Shown here: piece after piece, positions 36,547-45,741 of the stretch | How the letters are laid out: every line of letters begins with the position of its first letter | Position numbering within the stretch: the first letter of the stretch is position 1 | NCBI RefSeq assembly: GCF_051148895.1 | Contig: NZ_CP154625.1 | Span: 186,001-250,000, forward strand | Length of the DNA: 64,000 nt | Reading direction: 5' to 3' | Origin: Terrisporobacter vanillatitrophus | Lineage (GTDB): Bacteria > Bacillota > Clostridia > Peptostreptococcales > Peptostreptococcaceae | Position numbers and translations under genes: made by a program | The notes under the pieces: model-generated | What the model was told of the DNA's origin: nothing | Database searches by the model: none | What the model saw: only the letters and a program-made list of their open reading frames with translations

Positions 36547-37473
36547 ATGGATATAATAGAAAACTTAAGAATTCAAGGGGTAAGTGAGTCTCTTATAGAG
36601 GATGTACAACATTTTAGAAAAGAATTTAAAGTAGACAAAGAAGTGGATCACAGGGTGACAAAATCGCCAGCTTTTTATATTGGTGAAGATATTCTATCGA
36701 TGTGTATCTCTGCTATTTTAGAAGAAGAAAATATATTATTATCTGGACCGAAGGCTACGGGGAAAAACTTACTTTCAGATAATTTATCAGAGATATTTGG
36801 AAGACCTCAATGGAATACTTCCTTCCATATAAATACAGACAGCTCATCATTAATTGGAACAGATACTTTTATTGATAATGAAGTAAGGCTTAGAAGAGGA
36901 TCTGTATATGAATGTGCCCTTCATGGTGGATTTGGTGTTTTTGATGAAATAAATATGGCTAAAAATGATGCCATAGTTGTTGTTCACTCTGCCCTAGATT
37001 ACAGAAGAGTAATAGATGTGCCAGGATATGAAAGAATAAACCTTCATCCAGCAACTAGATTTATAGGTACTATGAACTATGAATATGCAGGTACAAAGGA
37101 ATTAAACGAAGCTTTAGTTTCTAGATTTTTAGTAATAGACATTCCAGCAGTAAACGAAGATAAATTAATGATGATTTTGAAAAGAGAATTTCCTTGTACT
37201 GATGAGGAAAAATTAAATCAATTTGCAGGAATTTTTTTAGATTTACAATTAAAATCCCAAAATGGAGAAATATCTACAAAGGCAATTGATTTGAGAGGAT
37301 TAATAGGTGCTCTAAAAACTATTAAAAGAGGACTTAAGCCAACTCTTGCTATAAATATGGGCCTTACAGGAAAAACTTTTGATATTTATGAAAAAGAAAT
37401 TGTGGATGATATTATCAGGACAAGAATACCAGAAAAATGGGAAAGTAAAGATATATTTCCTAATTTAAAATAA
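36547..37473 (+). CDS. MoxR-type AAA+ ATPase with atypical Walker A
   Basis: A 308-residue AAA_5-type ATPase of the MoxR/CbbQ/CobS group, which remodels or inserts metal cofactors into partner enzymes together with a VWA protein. Walker A is GPKATGKN (residues 67-74), with Asn in place of the usual Ser/Thr that holds Mg2+. Walker B is GVFDEIN, sensor 1 is GTMNY, and the Arg-finger region is NEALVSRF. AAAGGAG precedes the ATG. It forms an operon with the VWA gene 18 bases downstream. The client is unknown. Confidence 0.9.
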   Translation: MDIIENLRIQGVSESLIEDVQHFRKEFKVDKEVDHRVTKSPAFYIGEDILSMCISAILEEENILLSGPKATGKNLLSDNLSEIFGRPQWNTSFHINTDSSSLIGTDTFIDNEVRLRRGSVYECALHGGFGVFDEINMAKNDAIVVVHSALDYRRVIDVPGYERINLHPATRFIGTMNYEYAGTKELNEALVSRFLVIDIPAVNEDKLMMILKREFPCTDEEKLNQFAGIFLDLQLKSQNGEISTKAIDLRGLIGALKTIKRGLKPTLAINMGLTGKTFDIYEKEIVDDIIRTRIPEKWESKDIFPNLK

Positions 37474-37491
37474 CCTGAAGTAGGTGATAAA

Positions 37492-39279
37492 ATGAGTGGA
37501 AATACTAATTGGATATATAATAATTATGAGTTTGAAAATAGAGTAAATAACCTAGCTTGGACTGTTTCTGGTATGTATGACGAAGATATAGATTCCAGTG
37601 AAAAAGATTATTCATCTAAGGATGTTTCTTTGTATTTTGGCATAATTGCTGGAGCAAGAAGAAAGTACTTAGATTGGGATATAATCAAAAAATATATAAT
37701 GAGTAGAATAAAGAAATCCTACGATAAAGATATTTTATATACTTTGATTGAGCTTGTTCTTAATTCTGTAATAGAGGATAAAGTAATAAATGAAAGACCA
37801 GGTGTTGAGGAAATAAGAAACAAAGCATACAAAGATGTTCTTGTGAATTATAGTAAAATTCACAAAGAAGATATATTACAGACTTTAAGATATACATTTA
37901 TTCTTCACGCTATGAATAGACATCCTGCAGTAGATGGTTTGACAACAAGAATAATGAAAGATATAAAAGCTATTGATTGTAACAATGATTTAATGAATAT
38001 CTTAAAAAGATTAGATGAGATTTATTTAACTTATTTTGAGTTTATAATAAATTCTCAAAGAGAAAATTCACAAGGAAATGAGCAAGATATAAAAAATGTA
38101 AATGTGGATTTTGATACTTTTTCAGATTTTATGTACGAAGAGCTATATATGGATGATGAAATAGAAACTATAGAAAGTGAAATTAATAATATAAGTAGCT
38201 CCATGCTAGTAGAAAATTTAGGTGAAATGGGTAGTGGAGATTTGGAAAAATCACAAAATAGGGTAATATATGTGGATGAAGTTATGGCTCAGAAAATCTA
38301 TGCTAAAGTAGAATATTATTATGGTAAAGCATTTTTAAATGAAAGTGAAATAAGAAAAATTGAAACTAAATATTGCAGAGATGTTCATGAAGGATGTAGA
38401 GTTCATTTCACAGATGGAGTATTACGTAGTGAATGCAACAATGCATTTCAGTTAAAATACGTTACGAGACAAAAAGAAAACAATTTATACAAGTACAGAG
38501 ATAATATTAAACTACATAAAAGAAGTATTAATAAATTAAGGGAAAGTATATCAAGAATTTTAATAGAAGAAAGTGCAGTTGATAGAATTTACTCTGATGG
38601 GGGAACTATTTGTGCCAACAGAGCGTGGAGAATAGGAAGAAGTAACAACACAAAAGTTTTTTATAAAGATATAAGAAATGAAAAAGGTAAATATGTCATA
38701 GATATATTACTAGATGCCAGCGGTTCACAAAGTAGAAACCAATTTAATGTGGCAATACAAGCATATATAATAGCTACGGCCCTTACCTCTGTTGGGATTC
38801 CAAACAGAGTTATGGGATACTTAAGCTTTTTAGATTATACTGTATTGAAAAGATATAGAAATTACAACGACAATATTAATTCTTGTGAAAATATATTTGA
38901 ATATTTTGCAGCAGGAAATAATAGAGATGGATTAGCAATAAAAGCGGTTAGTGATGCTTTATTAGAAAGAGAAGAAGAAAATAAAATACTTATAATACTT
39001 AGTGATGGAAAACCAAATGATGTGAAAATAGGAAAAGATAGATCCAGAAGTTTAAGAGGAGAAGCATCTTACAAAGGAATGGTAGCGGTAAAAGATACAG
39101 CTTTAGAAGTTCGAAAGGCGAGAAAACAGGGAATACTTGTATTAGGAGTTTTTACTGGAAAAGAAAAAGATTTGGAAGCAGAAAAAATGATTTATGGAAA
39201 AGACTTTATTTATACTAAGGATATAGAAAGATTTTCTGATATAGTTGCTATGTATTTGAAAAAAATAATAAAAAATTAA
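37492..39279 (+). CDS. VWA-domain partner of the MoxR-type ATPase
   Basis: A 595-residue cytoplasmic protein. The N-terminal 380 residues are helical, with an acidic stretch around residues 215-250; the C terminus is a von Willebrand A domain with a MIDAS motif DASGS near residue 407 and LSDGKPND near residue 503. This layout resembles NorD/CbbO and the CobT subunit of aerobic cobaltochelatase. A cobalamin riboswitch follows, but cobalamin synthesis by chelatase would need a CobN-like large subunit, which is absent here. Confidence 0.88.
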   Translation: MSGNTNWIYNNYEFENRVNNLAWTVSGMYDEDIDSSEKDYSSKDVSLYFGIIAGARRKYLDWDIIKKYIMSRIKKSYDKDILYTLIELVLNSVIEDKVINERPGVEEIRNKAYKDVLVNYSKIHKEDILQTLRYTFILHAMNRHPAVDGLTTRIMKDIKAIDCNNDLMNILKRLDEIYLTYFEFIINSQRENSQGNEQDIKNVNVDFDTFSDFMYEELYMDDEIETIESEINNISSSMLVENLGEMGSGDLEKSQNRVIYVDEVMAQKIYAKVEYYYGKAFLNESEIRKIETKYCRDVHEGCRVHFTDGVLRSECNNAFQLKYVTRQKENNLYKYRDNIKLHKRSINKLRESISRILIEESAVDRIYSDGGTICANRAWRIGRSNNTKVFYKDIRNEKGKYVIDILLDASGSQSRNQFNVAIQAYIIATALTSVGIPNRVMGYLSFLDYTVLKRYRNYNDNINSCENIFEYFAAGNNRDGLAIKAVSDALLEREEENKILIILSDGKPNDVKIGKDRSRSLRGEASYKGMVAVKDTALEVRKARKQGILVLGVFTGKEKDLEAEKMIYGKDFIYTKDIERFSDIVAMYLKKIIKN

Positions 39280-39344
39280 GATATTTTAGCGAAATACACA
39301 GTAAAATAATTGGTAAAAAATAACAAAAATTCTTGTTTATGTGT

Positions 39345-39350
39345 TATACT
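39345..39350 (+). promoter_or_regulatory. Extended -10 element for the cobalamin riboswitch
   Basis: TATACT preceded by TGT, with no clear -35. It would start a transcript just before the riboswitch. Confidence 0.45.
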
Positions 39351-39382
39351 TATCTTAGTTGAAAATTAAATTAATTAAAATA

Positions 39383-39531
39383 TTTTAGGTTCTTAAACTA
39401 AGATTAATAGGGAAAAAGGTGAGATACCTTTGCAGCCCCCGCTACTGTAATGTGGACGAAACTTTTAACCACTGTGGAAACATGGGAAGGGAAAGGAGTA
39501 GAATGAAGCAAAGCCAGGAGACCTGCCTATA
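39383..39531 (+). promoter_or_regulatory. Cobalamin (AdoCbl) riboswitch, no cobalamin gene downstream
   Basis: Recognised by the conserved core: GCAGCCCCCGCTACTGTAA (39432 onward), the GGGAAGG segment and the B12 box AGCCAGGAGACCTGCC at 39512-39527. The 3' region folds into a hairpin (about 39561-39594) and then a strong terminator. No open frame lies between it and pcrA, 330 bases downstream and behind a second terminator. Confidence 0.92.
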
Positions 39532-39594
39532 ATATAAAGTGATTTCTTCGGGGTAGGAGAAATATCTAAATAAGGATTTTTATTTAAAGATATT

Positions 39595-39622
39595 GTGCCT
39601 AACTTGAAGTTAGGCACTTTTT
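39595..39622 (+). terminator. Terminator of the cobalamin riboswitch
   Basis: GTGCCTAACTT/AAGTTAGGCAC perfect 11-bp stem with a one-base apex, then T5. Probably the riboswitch expression platform. Confidence 0.9.
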
Positions 39623-39699
39623 AGTTCTTATGAACTTGAATAAGCCCTCAACCTATTTTATTTCAAAATAGTTTGAAAATAGAATAACCCTTAACCTAG

Positions 39700-39736
39700 G
39701 CCTTAGGATTCTCCAAAATCCTAAGGCATTTTTTTA
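39700..39736 (+). terminator. Second terminator before pcrA
   Basis: GCCTTAGGATT/AATCCTAAGGC perfect 11-bp stem followed by a T-rich run. It lies just after two imperfect direct repeats (CCCTCAACCTA near 39646, CCCTTAACCTA near 39688). Confidence 0.85.
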
Positions 39737-39861
39737 ATGATAATTAACGTGTTAAGTATTTTATATTTTATTCATGGGAATTATTATAGTATTATGGAGT
39801 TTGAAGAAAAAATAGAATTAGATTAAAATATATTTATAATGAGCATTATAGGAGGATATAT

Positions 39862-42102
39862 ATGATTTCAGATATAATAGAAAAATTAAATCCAGCTCAG
39901 AGAGAAGCGGTAGAAAATACAGAAGGACCTGTTTTAATACTTGCTGGAGCTGGATCAGGAAAGACTAGAGTTTTAACTACTAGAATCGGTTATCTTATGG
40001 AAGATAAAGATGTTAAAACTGAAAATATTTTAGCGATAACATTTACAAATAAAGCAGCTAATGAGATGCGAGAAAGGGTAGAAGAAACTTTAGAAGGAAT
40101 AGATACTAAAGAAATGTGGATTACAACATTCCACTCTTGTTGTGTTCGTATTCTTAGAAAAAGTATAAATAAAATAGGTTATAATAGAAGTTTCGTAATT
40201 TATGATAGTCCAGACCAAGTTAGTTTAATTAAGGACTGCATGAGAGAATTAGATATTAGTGATAAGGCATTTGATCCTAAATATGTATTAAGTTGCATAT
40301 CTAATGCAAAGGATAAATTATATTCTCCTAAAAAATTCTTAAAATTAAACGAAGGTGACATATCTAAAATAAAGGTAGGAGAAATCTATGCACTGTATCA
40401 AGATCGTTTAAAAAGAAATAGTGCCTTAGATTTTGATGACTTAATAATGAAAACAGTTGAACTGTTTAAAGAATGTCCAGATGTATTAGATTTTTATAGA
40501 AATAAATTTAGATACATAATGGTAGATGAGTACCAAGACACAAGTAAAGCACAATATGAATTAATAAAATTATTAGCAAAACAACATCAAAATATTTGTG
40601 TTGTTGGAGATGATGACCAAAGTATTTATGGTTGGAGAGGTGCTGACATAAGAAATATCCTAGAATTTGAAAGAGATTATGATAATGTTAAAATAGTAAA
40701 ATTAGAGCAAAACTATAGATCAACACAGGTAATACTAGATGCAGCCAACCATGTTATTGCAAATAATACAGAAAGAAAAAGAAAAAGACTTTGGAGTGAT
40801 AAAAAAGAAGGGCAGTTAATAAAAATTCAATTGGCAGAAAGTGAAATTGATGAAGGTGACTTTATAGTAAATACTATTTCATATATGAAAAGATATGAAG
40901 ATAGAGATTACAAAGATTTTGCAGTTTTATACAGAGCCAATGCACAAGCTCGTTCTGTTGAAGATGCATTAAATAGGTCAGGAATACCATATAATATTTA
41001 TGGTGGTATTAAATTCTATGAAAGAAAAGAAATAAAGGATATTATAGCGTATCTTAGAGTAATACAAAACCCTCAAGATGATATATCTTTAAAAAGAATA
41101 ATAAACGTTCCTAGAAGGGGAATAGGCCTTAGAACTATAGAAAAAATAGAAGACAGAGCCAGTTTAAAGGAAGAAAGTATTTACTCTGTATTAATTGATA
41201 TAGAAGATAACTCAGATATATCAAGAAAAGCTAGAGCTAGTATAAGCGAATTTGTAGATTTAATGTCTACATTAAGAAGCTTTACAGATGTATATAGTGT
41301 AAGTCAAGTAATTGAAAAAGTATTGGACGTAACAGGATACAAGGACGAATTATTAAAAGAAAAAAATAATGAAGGTGAAGATAGACTAGAAAACTTAGAA
41401 GAACTTATATCAGTAGCTTTAGAGTTTGAAAGTTCTAGTGATGATAAGAGCCTAGAAGCATTCCTGACAGGTGTAGCACTTAGTGCTGAACCAGACAGTG
41501 AGGAAGAATCTGAAGATAGAGTTTCTCTAATGACTATACATTCATCAAAGGGTCTTGAGTTTCCTGTTGTATTTTTAGCAGGAATGGAGGAAAAAATCTT
41601 CCCTATTGCTAGAGCTATTCAATCTATGAGAGATAGTGATATTGAAGAAGAAAGAAGGCTTTGTTATGTTGGAATAACTAGAGCAAAGGAAGAGTTATTC
41701 TTAACTTTAACAAGAAAGAGAACTTTATATGGGAGAACTAATCCTTCAATTGCATCTAGATTTATAGAAGAGTTACCAGGTGACTGTATAGAAAGATTAA
41801 ACAAAGATCAAAAGGAATTATCTTTCTCAAAAGCTAATTACAATATTCTTGATAAGTATACTCAAAAATACAAGATGAACAATATGAATAAGGTGCAAGT
41901 AGCTAAAAAAGCAAATGCTACAATAAAAAATACATCAAATGAAAGTAATATAGACGACTTAAAACTTGGAGCTAAAGTACATCATCCTAAGTTTGGACTG
42001 GGAACAGTAGTTGCCTTAAAAGGTCCAGATGTGACTATAGCTTTTGATAACCAAGGTATAAAAACTATAAATAAAGAATATACAACTTTAGACTTAGTTT
42101 AA
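39862..42102 (+). CDS. pcrA: ATP-dependent DNA helicase PcrA (UvrD/Rep family)
   Basis: A superfamily 1A 3'-5' helicase for repair and replication-fork maintenance. 746 residues. Q-motif LNPAQREAV, Walker A AGAGSGKT (near residue 31), DEYQDTS, GDDDQSIYGWRGA, LEQNYRST, VSLMTIHSSKGLEF and LCYVGITRA are all present. The C-terminal 60 residues form the Tudor-like domain (GAKVHHPKFGLGTV) that contacts RNA polymerase. AGGAGG upstream. ligA, often next to pcrA, is not here. Confidence 0.97.
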   Translation: MISDIIEKLNPAQREAVENTEGPVLILAGAGSGKTRVLTTRIGYLMEDKDVKTENILAITFTNKAANEMRERVEETLEGIDTKEMWITTFHSCCVRILRKSINKIGYNRSFVIYDSPDQVSLIKDCMRELDISDKAFDPKYVLSCISNAKDKLYSPKKFLKLNEGDISKIKVGEIYALYQDRLKRNSALDFDDLIMKTVELFKECPDVLDFYRNKFRYIMVDEYQDTSKAQYELIKLLAKQHQNICVVGDDDQSIYGWRGADIRNILEFERDYDNVKIVKLEQNYRSTQVILDAANHVIANNTERKRKRLWSDKKEGQLIKIQLAESEIDEGDFIVNTISYMKRYEDRDYKDFAVLYRANAQARSVEDALNRSGIPYNIYGGIKFYERKEIKDIIAYLRVIQNPQDDISLKRIINVPRRGIGLRTIEKIEDRASLKEESIYSVLIDIEDNSDISRKARASISEFVDLMSTLRSFTDVYSVSQVIEKVLDVTGYKDELLKEKNNEGEDRLENLEELISVALEFESSSDDKSLEAFLTGVALSAEPDSEEESEDRVSLMTIHSSKGLEFPVVFLAGMEEKIFPIARAIQSMRDSDIEEERRLCYVGITRAKEELFLTLTRKRTLYGRTNPSIASRFIEELPGDCIERLNKDQKELSFSKANYNILDKYTQKYKMNNMNKVQVAKKANATIKNTSNESNIDDLKLGAKVHHPKFGLGTVVALKGPDVTIAFDNQGIKTINKEYTTLDLV

Positions 42103-42113
42103 TAGGAGGAGCT

Positions 42114-43406
42114 ATGAAAAAACAATTTGCTGAGAATTTAATAGATTATATTTATGATAGTCCAACTGCATTTAATGCAGTTGAGACTAGCAAAGATTTA
42201 TTATTAAAAAATGGATTTGATGAACTAAAAATGAATGAAAAATGGCAACTTAAAGTTGGTGGAAAGTATTTTATAACAAAAAATTCATCTTCATTAACAG
42301 CCTTTGTAATAAATACTGACAATATGCAAGATGGATTTAGGATAATAGGTTCTCACAGTGACTCACCTACCTTTAGAATTAAACCTAATGCGGAAATGAC
42401 CGTGGAAAATACGTATTTAAAATTAAATACTGAAGGTTACGGTGGTGCCATACTAAGTACTTGGTTTGATAGGCCCCTGTCTATTGCAGGTAGGGTAGTA
42501 TTAAAATCTGAAAATGTACTATATCCGAGAGAAGAGATCATAAATATAAATCGACCAGTTTGCATAATACCAAACATAGCTATTCATATGAACAGAAGTA
42601 TAAATGATGGATATAAGATTAATAAGCAAAAAGATACACTACCTTTAGTAGGACTAATTAATGACACTTTAGAAAAAGATAAGTTCTTATTAAAAGAAAT
42701 AAGTAAGGAACTAAATATAGATAAAAAAGATATTCTTGATTTTGATCTGTATTTATATGAATATGAAAAAGGCAGTATAATTGGATCAAATGAAGAATTT
42801 ATATCTTCTTCTAGGCTTGATAATTTATCGATGGCTCATGCTAGTTTATATGGGTTAATAGACTCAAAAGGAAAACATGGCATAAATATAGTTTCCATAT
42901 TTGACAATGAAGAAGTAGGAAGTTCCACAAAACAAGGAGCCGATTCGAATATGTTACTAAACCTATTGGAACGAATTTGTATAAGTTTAGGAAAAGATAG
43001 AGAAGATTTCTTTACAGCTATTTATTCATCTTTTATGATATCAGCAGATTTAGCTCATGCTCTTCATCCTAGTATTGTTGAAAAACATGACCCAACAAAT
43101 AAACCTATTATGGGTGGCGGACCTGTGATAAAAATTAGTGCAAATCAAGCCTACACAAGTGATGCTTTTTCAGCAGGAGTATATAAAAATATATGTGAAA
43201 AATGTGGGGTAAAATATCAACAATTTGTAAACCGATCTGATGAGAAAGGTGGATCTACAATTGGGCCAATTTCATCAACACATTTAGACATTAACTCTGT
43301 GGATATTGGTAGTCCTATTTTATCTATGCATTCAATAAGAGAACTTGGAAGTGTAGAAGATCACTTTAATATATACAAGACGTTTGTCGGATTTTATCAA
43401 ATATAA
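42114..43406 (+). CDS. M18-family aminopeptidase
   Basis: A 430-residue zinc aminopeptidase of the aspartyl aminopeptidase group (yeast Ape1, bacterial ApeB). Metal and catalytic motifs: SHSDSPTFRIKP (near residue 82), SRLDNLSMAHA, FDNEEVGSSTKQGA (near residue 263) and the final MHSIRELGS. It starts 11 bases after pcrA with AGGAGG, so the two are co-transcribed without an obvious functional link. Confidence 0.94.
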   Translation: MKKQFAENLIDYIYDSPTAFNAVETSKDLLLKNGFDELKMNEKWQLKVGGKYFITKNSSSLTAFVINTDNMQDGFRIIGSHSDSPTFRIKPNAEMTVENTYLKLNTEGYGGAILSTWFDRPLSIAGRVVLKSENVLYPREEIININRPVCIIPNIAIHMNRSINDGYKINKQKDTLPLVGLINDTLEKDKFLLKEISKELNIDKKDILDFDLYLYEYEKGSIIGSNEEFISSSRLDNLSMAHASLYGLIDSKGKHGINIVSIFDNEEVGSSTKQGADSNMLLNLLERICISLGKDREDFFTAIYSSFMISADLAHALHPSIVEKHDPTNKPIMGGGPVIKISANQAYTSDAFSAGVYKNICEKCGVKYQQFVNRSDEKGGSTIGPISSTHLDINSVDIGSPILSMHSIRELGSVEDHFNIYKTFVGFYQI

Positions 43407-43446
43407 AAGAATAATGATGAAAAATTCTGTAAATTGTCAATATGAA

Positions 43447-43626
43447 TGTGGATAAAGACTGAATAAAATGTTAATAAGCTGTAGATAAGTGGATAACTAT
43501 GTGGATAAAGTGATGATGAAATACATTCTTTCATTTATACATATAAATAAAAAAATGTGATATAGTGGATGAATTTAAAATTTAATAAATGTGGATATTG
43601 TGGATAAAAATACCAAGATATCCACA
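43447..43626. promoter_or_regulatory. Cluster of DnaA-box sequences
   Basis: Three perfect TGTGGATAA boxes (43447, 43500, 43599) and at least four with one mismatch (43480, 43488, 43590; inverted at 43618), plus a two-mismatch copy at 43564, all in 180 bases. Most have the same orientation. No dnaA, dnaN or rpmH is nearby, so this is more likely a DnaA titration or regulatory cluster than the chromosomal origin. Confidence 0.75.
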
Positions 43627-43745
43627 GAAACATCAATAAACTGTTTTTAAATATGGTAAAATAATAATAGAGTAGTTATTTTTTTACAACTTAGTATATA
43701 ATAATATATGAAAATACATAACAACTAAAGAAAGAAGGTAAAAAT

Positions 43746-44270
43746 ATGGAAAATAAAAATCCTATAGTAACTATAGAAATGGAAAATGGAAAAACTATAA
43801 AAGTTGAACTATATCCTCATATAGCTCCAAATACAGTTAATAATTTTATAAGCTTAATAGATAATCATTATTATGATGGAATTATATTCCACAGAGTAAT
43901 AAGAGGGTTTATGATTCAAGGTGGATGCCCACAAGGAACAGGAATGGGTGGACCAGGATACTCAATAAAAGGTGAATTTAATAGTAATGGATTTACAAAC
44001 AATCTAAAACATGACAGAGGGGTAATTTCTATGGCAAGAACTATGATGCCAAATAGTGCGGGTTCTCAATTCTTCATAATGCATAAAAACTCTCCACACT
44101 TAGATGGTCAATATGCTGGATTTGGTAGAGTGATAGAAGGTATGGATGTAGTGGATGAAATAGCTGATACTCCAGTTGATAGAGGGGACAGACCTAAAGT
44201 TGACCAAAAAATAAAAACTATGACAGTTGAAAAGTTTGAAGTAGACTATCCAGAAGTAGAAAAAATGTAA
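43746..44270 (+). CDS. Peptidyl-prolyl cis-trans isomerase, cyclophilin type
   Basis: A 174-residue cytoplasmic cyclophilin catalysing proline isomerisation. No signal peptide. Active-site motifs: FHRVIRGFMIQGG (catalytic Arg), GSQFFIM and FGRVIEGMDVVD. AGAAGG precedes the ATG. The upstream gap holds the DnaA-box cluster. Confidence 0.96.
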   Translation: MENKNPIVTIEMENGKTIKVELYPHIAPNTVNNFISLIDNHYYDGIIFHRVIRGFMIQGGCPQGTGMGGPGYSIKGEFNSNGFTNNLKHDRGVISMARTMMPNSAGSQFFIMHKNSPHLDGQYAGFGRVIEGMDVVDEIADTPVDRGDRPKVDQKIKTMTVEKFEVDYPEVEKM

Positions 44271-44393
44271 TAAATGTAATAAATAGAAATAAATACTATT
44301 TACAACTTGTGTTACATGATTTACAATATTTAAAGTAAATCCTAAAAACATAAACACAAACACCAGAAGAAATAAAACGTTGTAATAATAAAC

Positions 44394-44435
44394 AAATCAT
44401 TATTTTATAATAATATGATTATAAAATAATGATTT
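44394..44435. repeat. 18-bp perfect inverted repeat
   Basis: Two 18-base perfectly complementary arms (AAATCATTATTTTATAAT and its complement) around a six-base loop. No T-run follows. It precedes a separate terminator by six bases. Confidence 0.85.
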
Positions 44436-44440
44436 GAAAA

Positions 44441-44477
44441 TAAAAAATGACACAGATTAATCTGTGTCATTTTTTTC
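44441..44477. terminator. Bidirectional terminator between cyclophilin and ppaC
   Basis: AAAAAATGACACAGATT/AATCTGTGTCATTTTTTT: a nearly loopless hairpin with A and T runs on both sides, between convergent genes. Confidence 0.93.
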
Positions 44478-44508
44478 TTTTGATAAATTGTATTTTTATA
44501 TAATTGAA

Positions 44509-45420
44509 TTATATGTTTTTAACTGCATCAGTTAACTTAGGTACTAATTGTTTCTTTCTTGAAACAACACCTTCAGCGAATACACCTTGAGTTGCATTTA
44601 CACTGAAAGCTTCAGATATTACTTTATCTTCACCTTTGTAGATTAAGTAGGAACCTTCGTTTATTATATCAGTTACAGCAAGTACTAGCATGTCAAATTC
44701 AGCTGCATTTATATAAGCTAAGAATTCCTCTTTTTTAGATAGAACAGCATCTATATCTAAAGTCATAACTTGTCCTATTCCAACTCTTTTACCACTCATA
44801 TCAAATTCTTTGAAGTCCATGTTTACTATTTCTTCTATAGAGAATCCATCTAAAGAAGTACCAGCTTTAAACATTTCCATTCCATATTTTTCGTAGTCAA
44901 CGTTAACTATTTTAGCTAATGCTAAAGCAACTTCCTTATCTTTTTCAGTAGTAGTTGGAGATTTGAATATTAAAGTATCTGATAATATTGCAGATAATAA
45001 TAATCCAGCTATTTCATAAGGTATTTCCACATTATTTTCTTTATATAAGCTGTATATTATTGTACAAGTACATCCAACAGGCATTATTCTTACTGATATT
45101 GGAAGATCAGTAGAAAGGCATCCTATTTTGTGGTGGTCTATTACTTCTACTAAATTAGCTTCTGCTATTTCATCAGCAGTTTGTGCAATTTCGTTGTGGT
45201 CTACTAAAGCAACATCTTGTCCTTTTATTGCTCCAGCTGGTAAAATTTCTGGTGCATCTACTTTAAAGTAGTCTAAAACAAACTTAGCTTCTTTTCTTGG
45301 CTCTTCTAAAGCATAAGCTTTAGCTTCAACGCCTAATTGGTTTTTTAAATATGCTAATGATATTGCTGAGCATATTGAATCAGTATCAGGGCTTTTATGT
45401 CCGAAAACAAATAAACTCAT
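44509..45420 (-). CDS. ppaC: Manganese-dependent inorganic pyrophosphatase
   Basis: A family II pyrophosphatase that hydrolyses PPi. 303 residues of the DHH phosphoesterase type: GHKSPDTDSICSA at the N terminus, VDHNE, the DHH signature (VIDHHKIG, near residue 96), and a C-terminal DHHA2 domain ending SRKKQLVP. No CBS domains, so not the regulated form. ATG 45420 with GAGGAG upstream is preferred over an in-frame ATG at 45438. Confidence 0.96.
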   Translation of the reverse strand: MSLFVFGHKSPDTDSICSAISLAYLKNQLGVEAKAYALEEPRKEAKFVLDYFKVDAPEILPAGAIKGQDVALVDHNEIAQTADEIAEANLVEVIDHHKIGCLSTDLPISVRIMPVGCTCTIIYSLYKENNVEIPYEIAGLLLSAILSDTLIFKSPTTTEKDKEVALALAKIVNVDYEKYGMEMFKAGTSLDGFSIEEIVNMDFKEFDMSGKRVGIGQVMTLDIDAVLSKKEEFLAYINAAEFDMLVLAVTDIINEGSYLIYKGEDKVISEAFSVNATQGVFAEGVVSRKKQLVPKLTDAVKNI

Positions 45421-45706
45421 ATGTAAAACTCCTCTCATAAATTACTAATAGTAATTAATTTATTGTATTTTTATAAAAATTACATGAAAACAAATATGTA
45501 ATTTTATTTTATATAACAATAATTATATCAAAATCTTGCTAAGAGTGACAATAATCTATTATATAGACGATAACTTTATTATTGTCTATTATTCTAGATG
45601 TAATAACAAAGAATAAATAAATATTAATTTAAATGTTAAAAAATTATCAATATATATAAAAAATAATGTATATAAAACAAAAAATTTAAAATATTCAGAA
45701 AATTCC

Positions 45707-45735
45707 TTGACACAAGAAAGCTTTAGTATTACAAT
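45707..45735 (+). promoter_or_regulatory. Consensus promoter reading into a short terminator
   Basis: TTGACA (45707-45712), exactly 17 bases, TACAAT (45730-45735). The + strand has no gene downstream; only a terminator 30 bases after the likely start. Confidence 0.65.
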
Positions 45736-45741
45736 TAAATT

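Noticed and set aside
39640..39736. ANTAR-target paired hairpins after the cobalamin riboswitch (EutX-like)
   Set aside because: The hairpins lack hexaloops with A at position 1 and G at position 4.
43447..43626. Chromosomal origin of replication
   Set aside because: No dnaA, dnaN, rpmH or recF nearby, and no clear AT-rich unwinding element beyond the general background.
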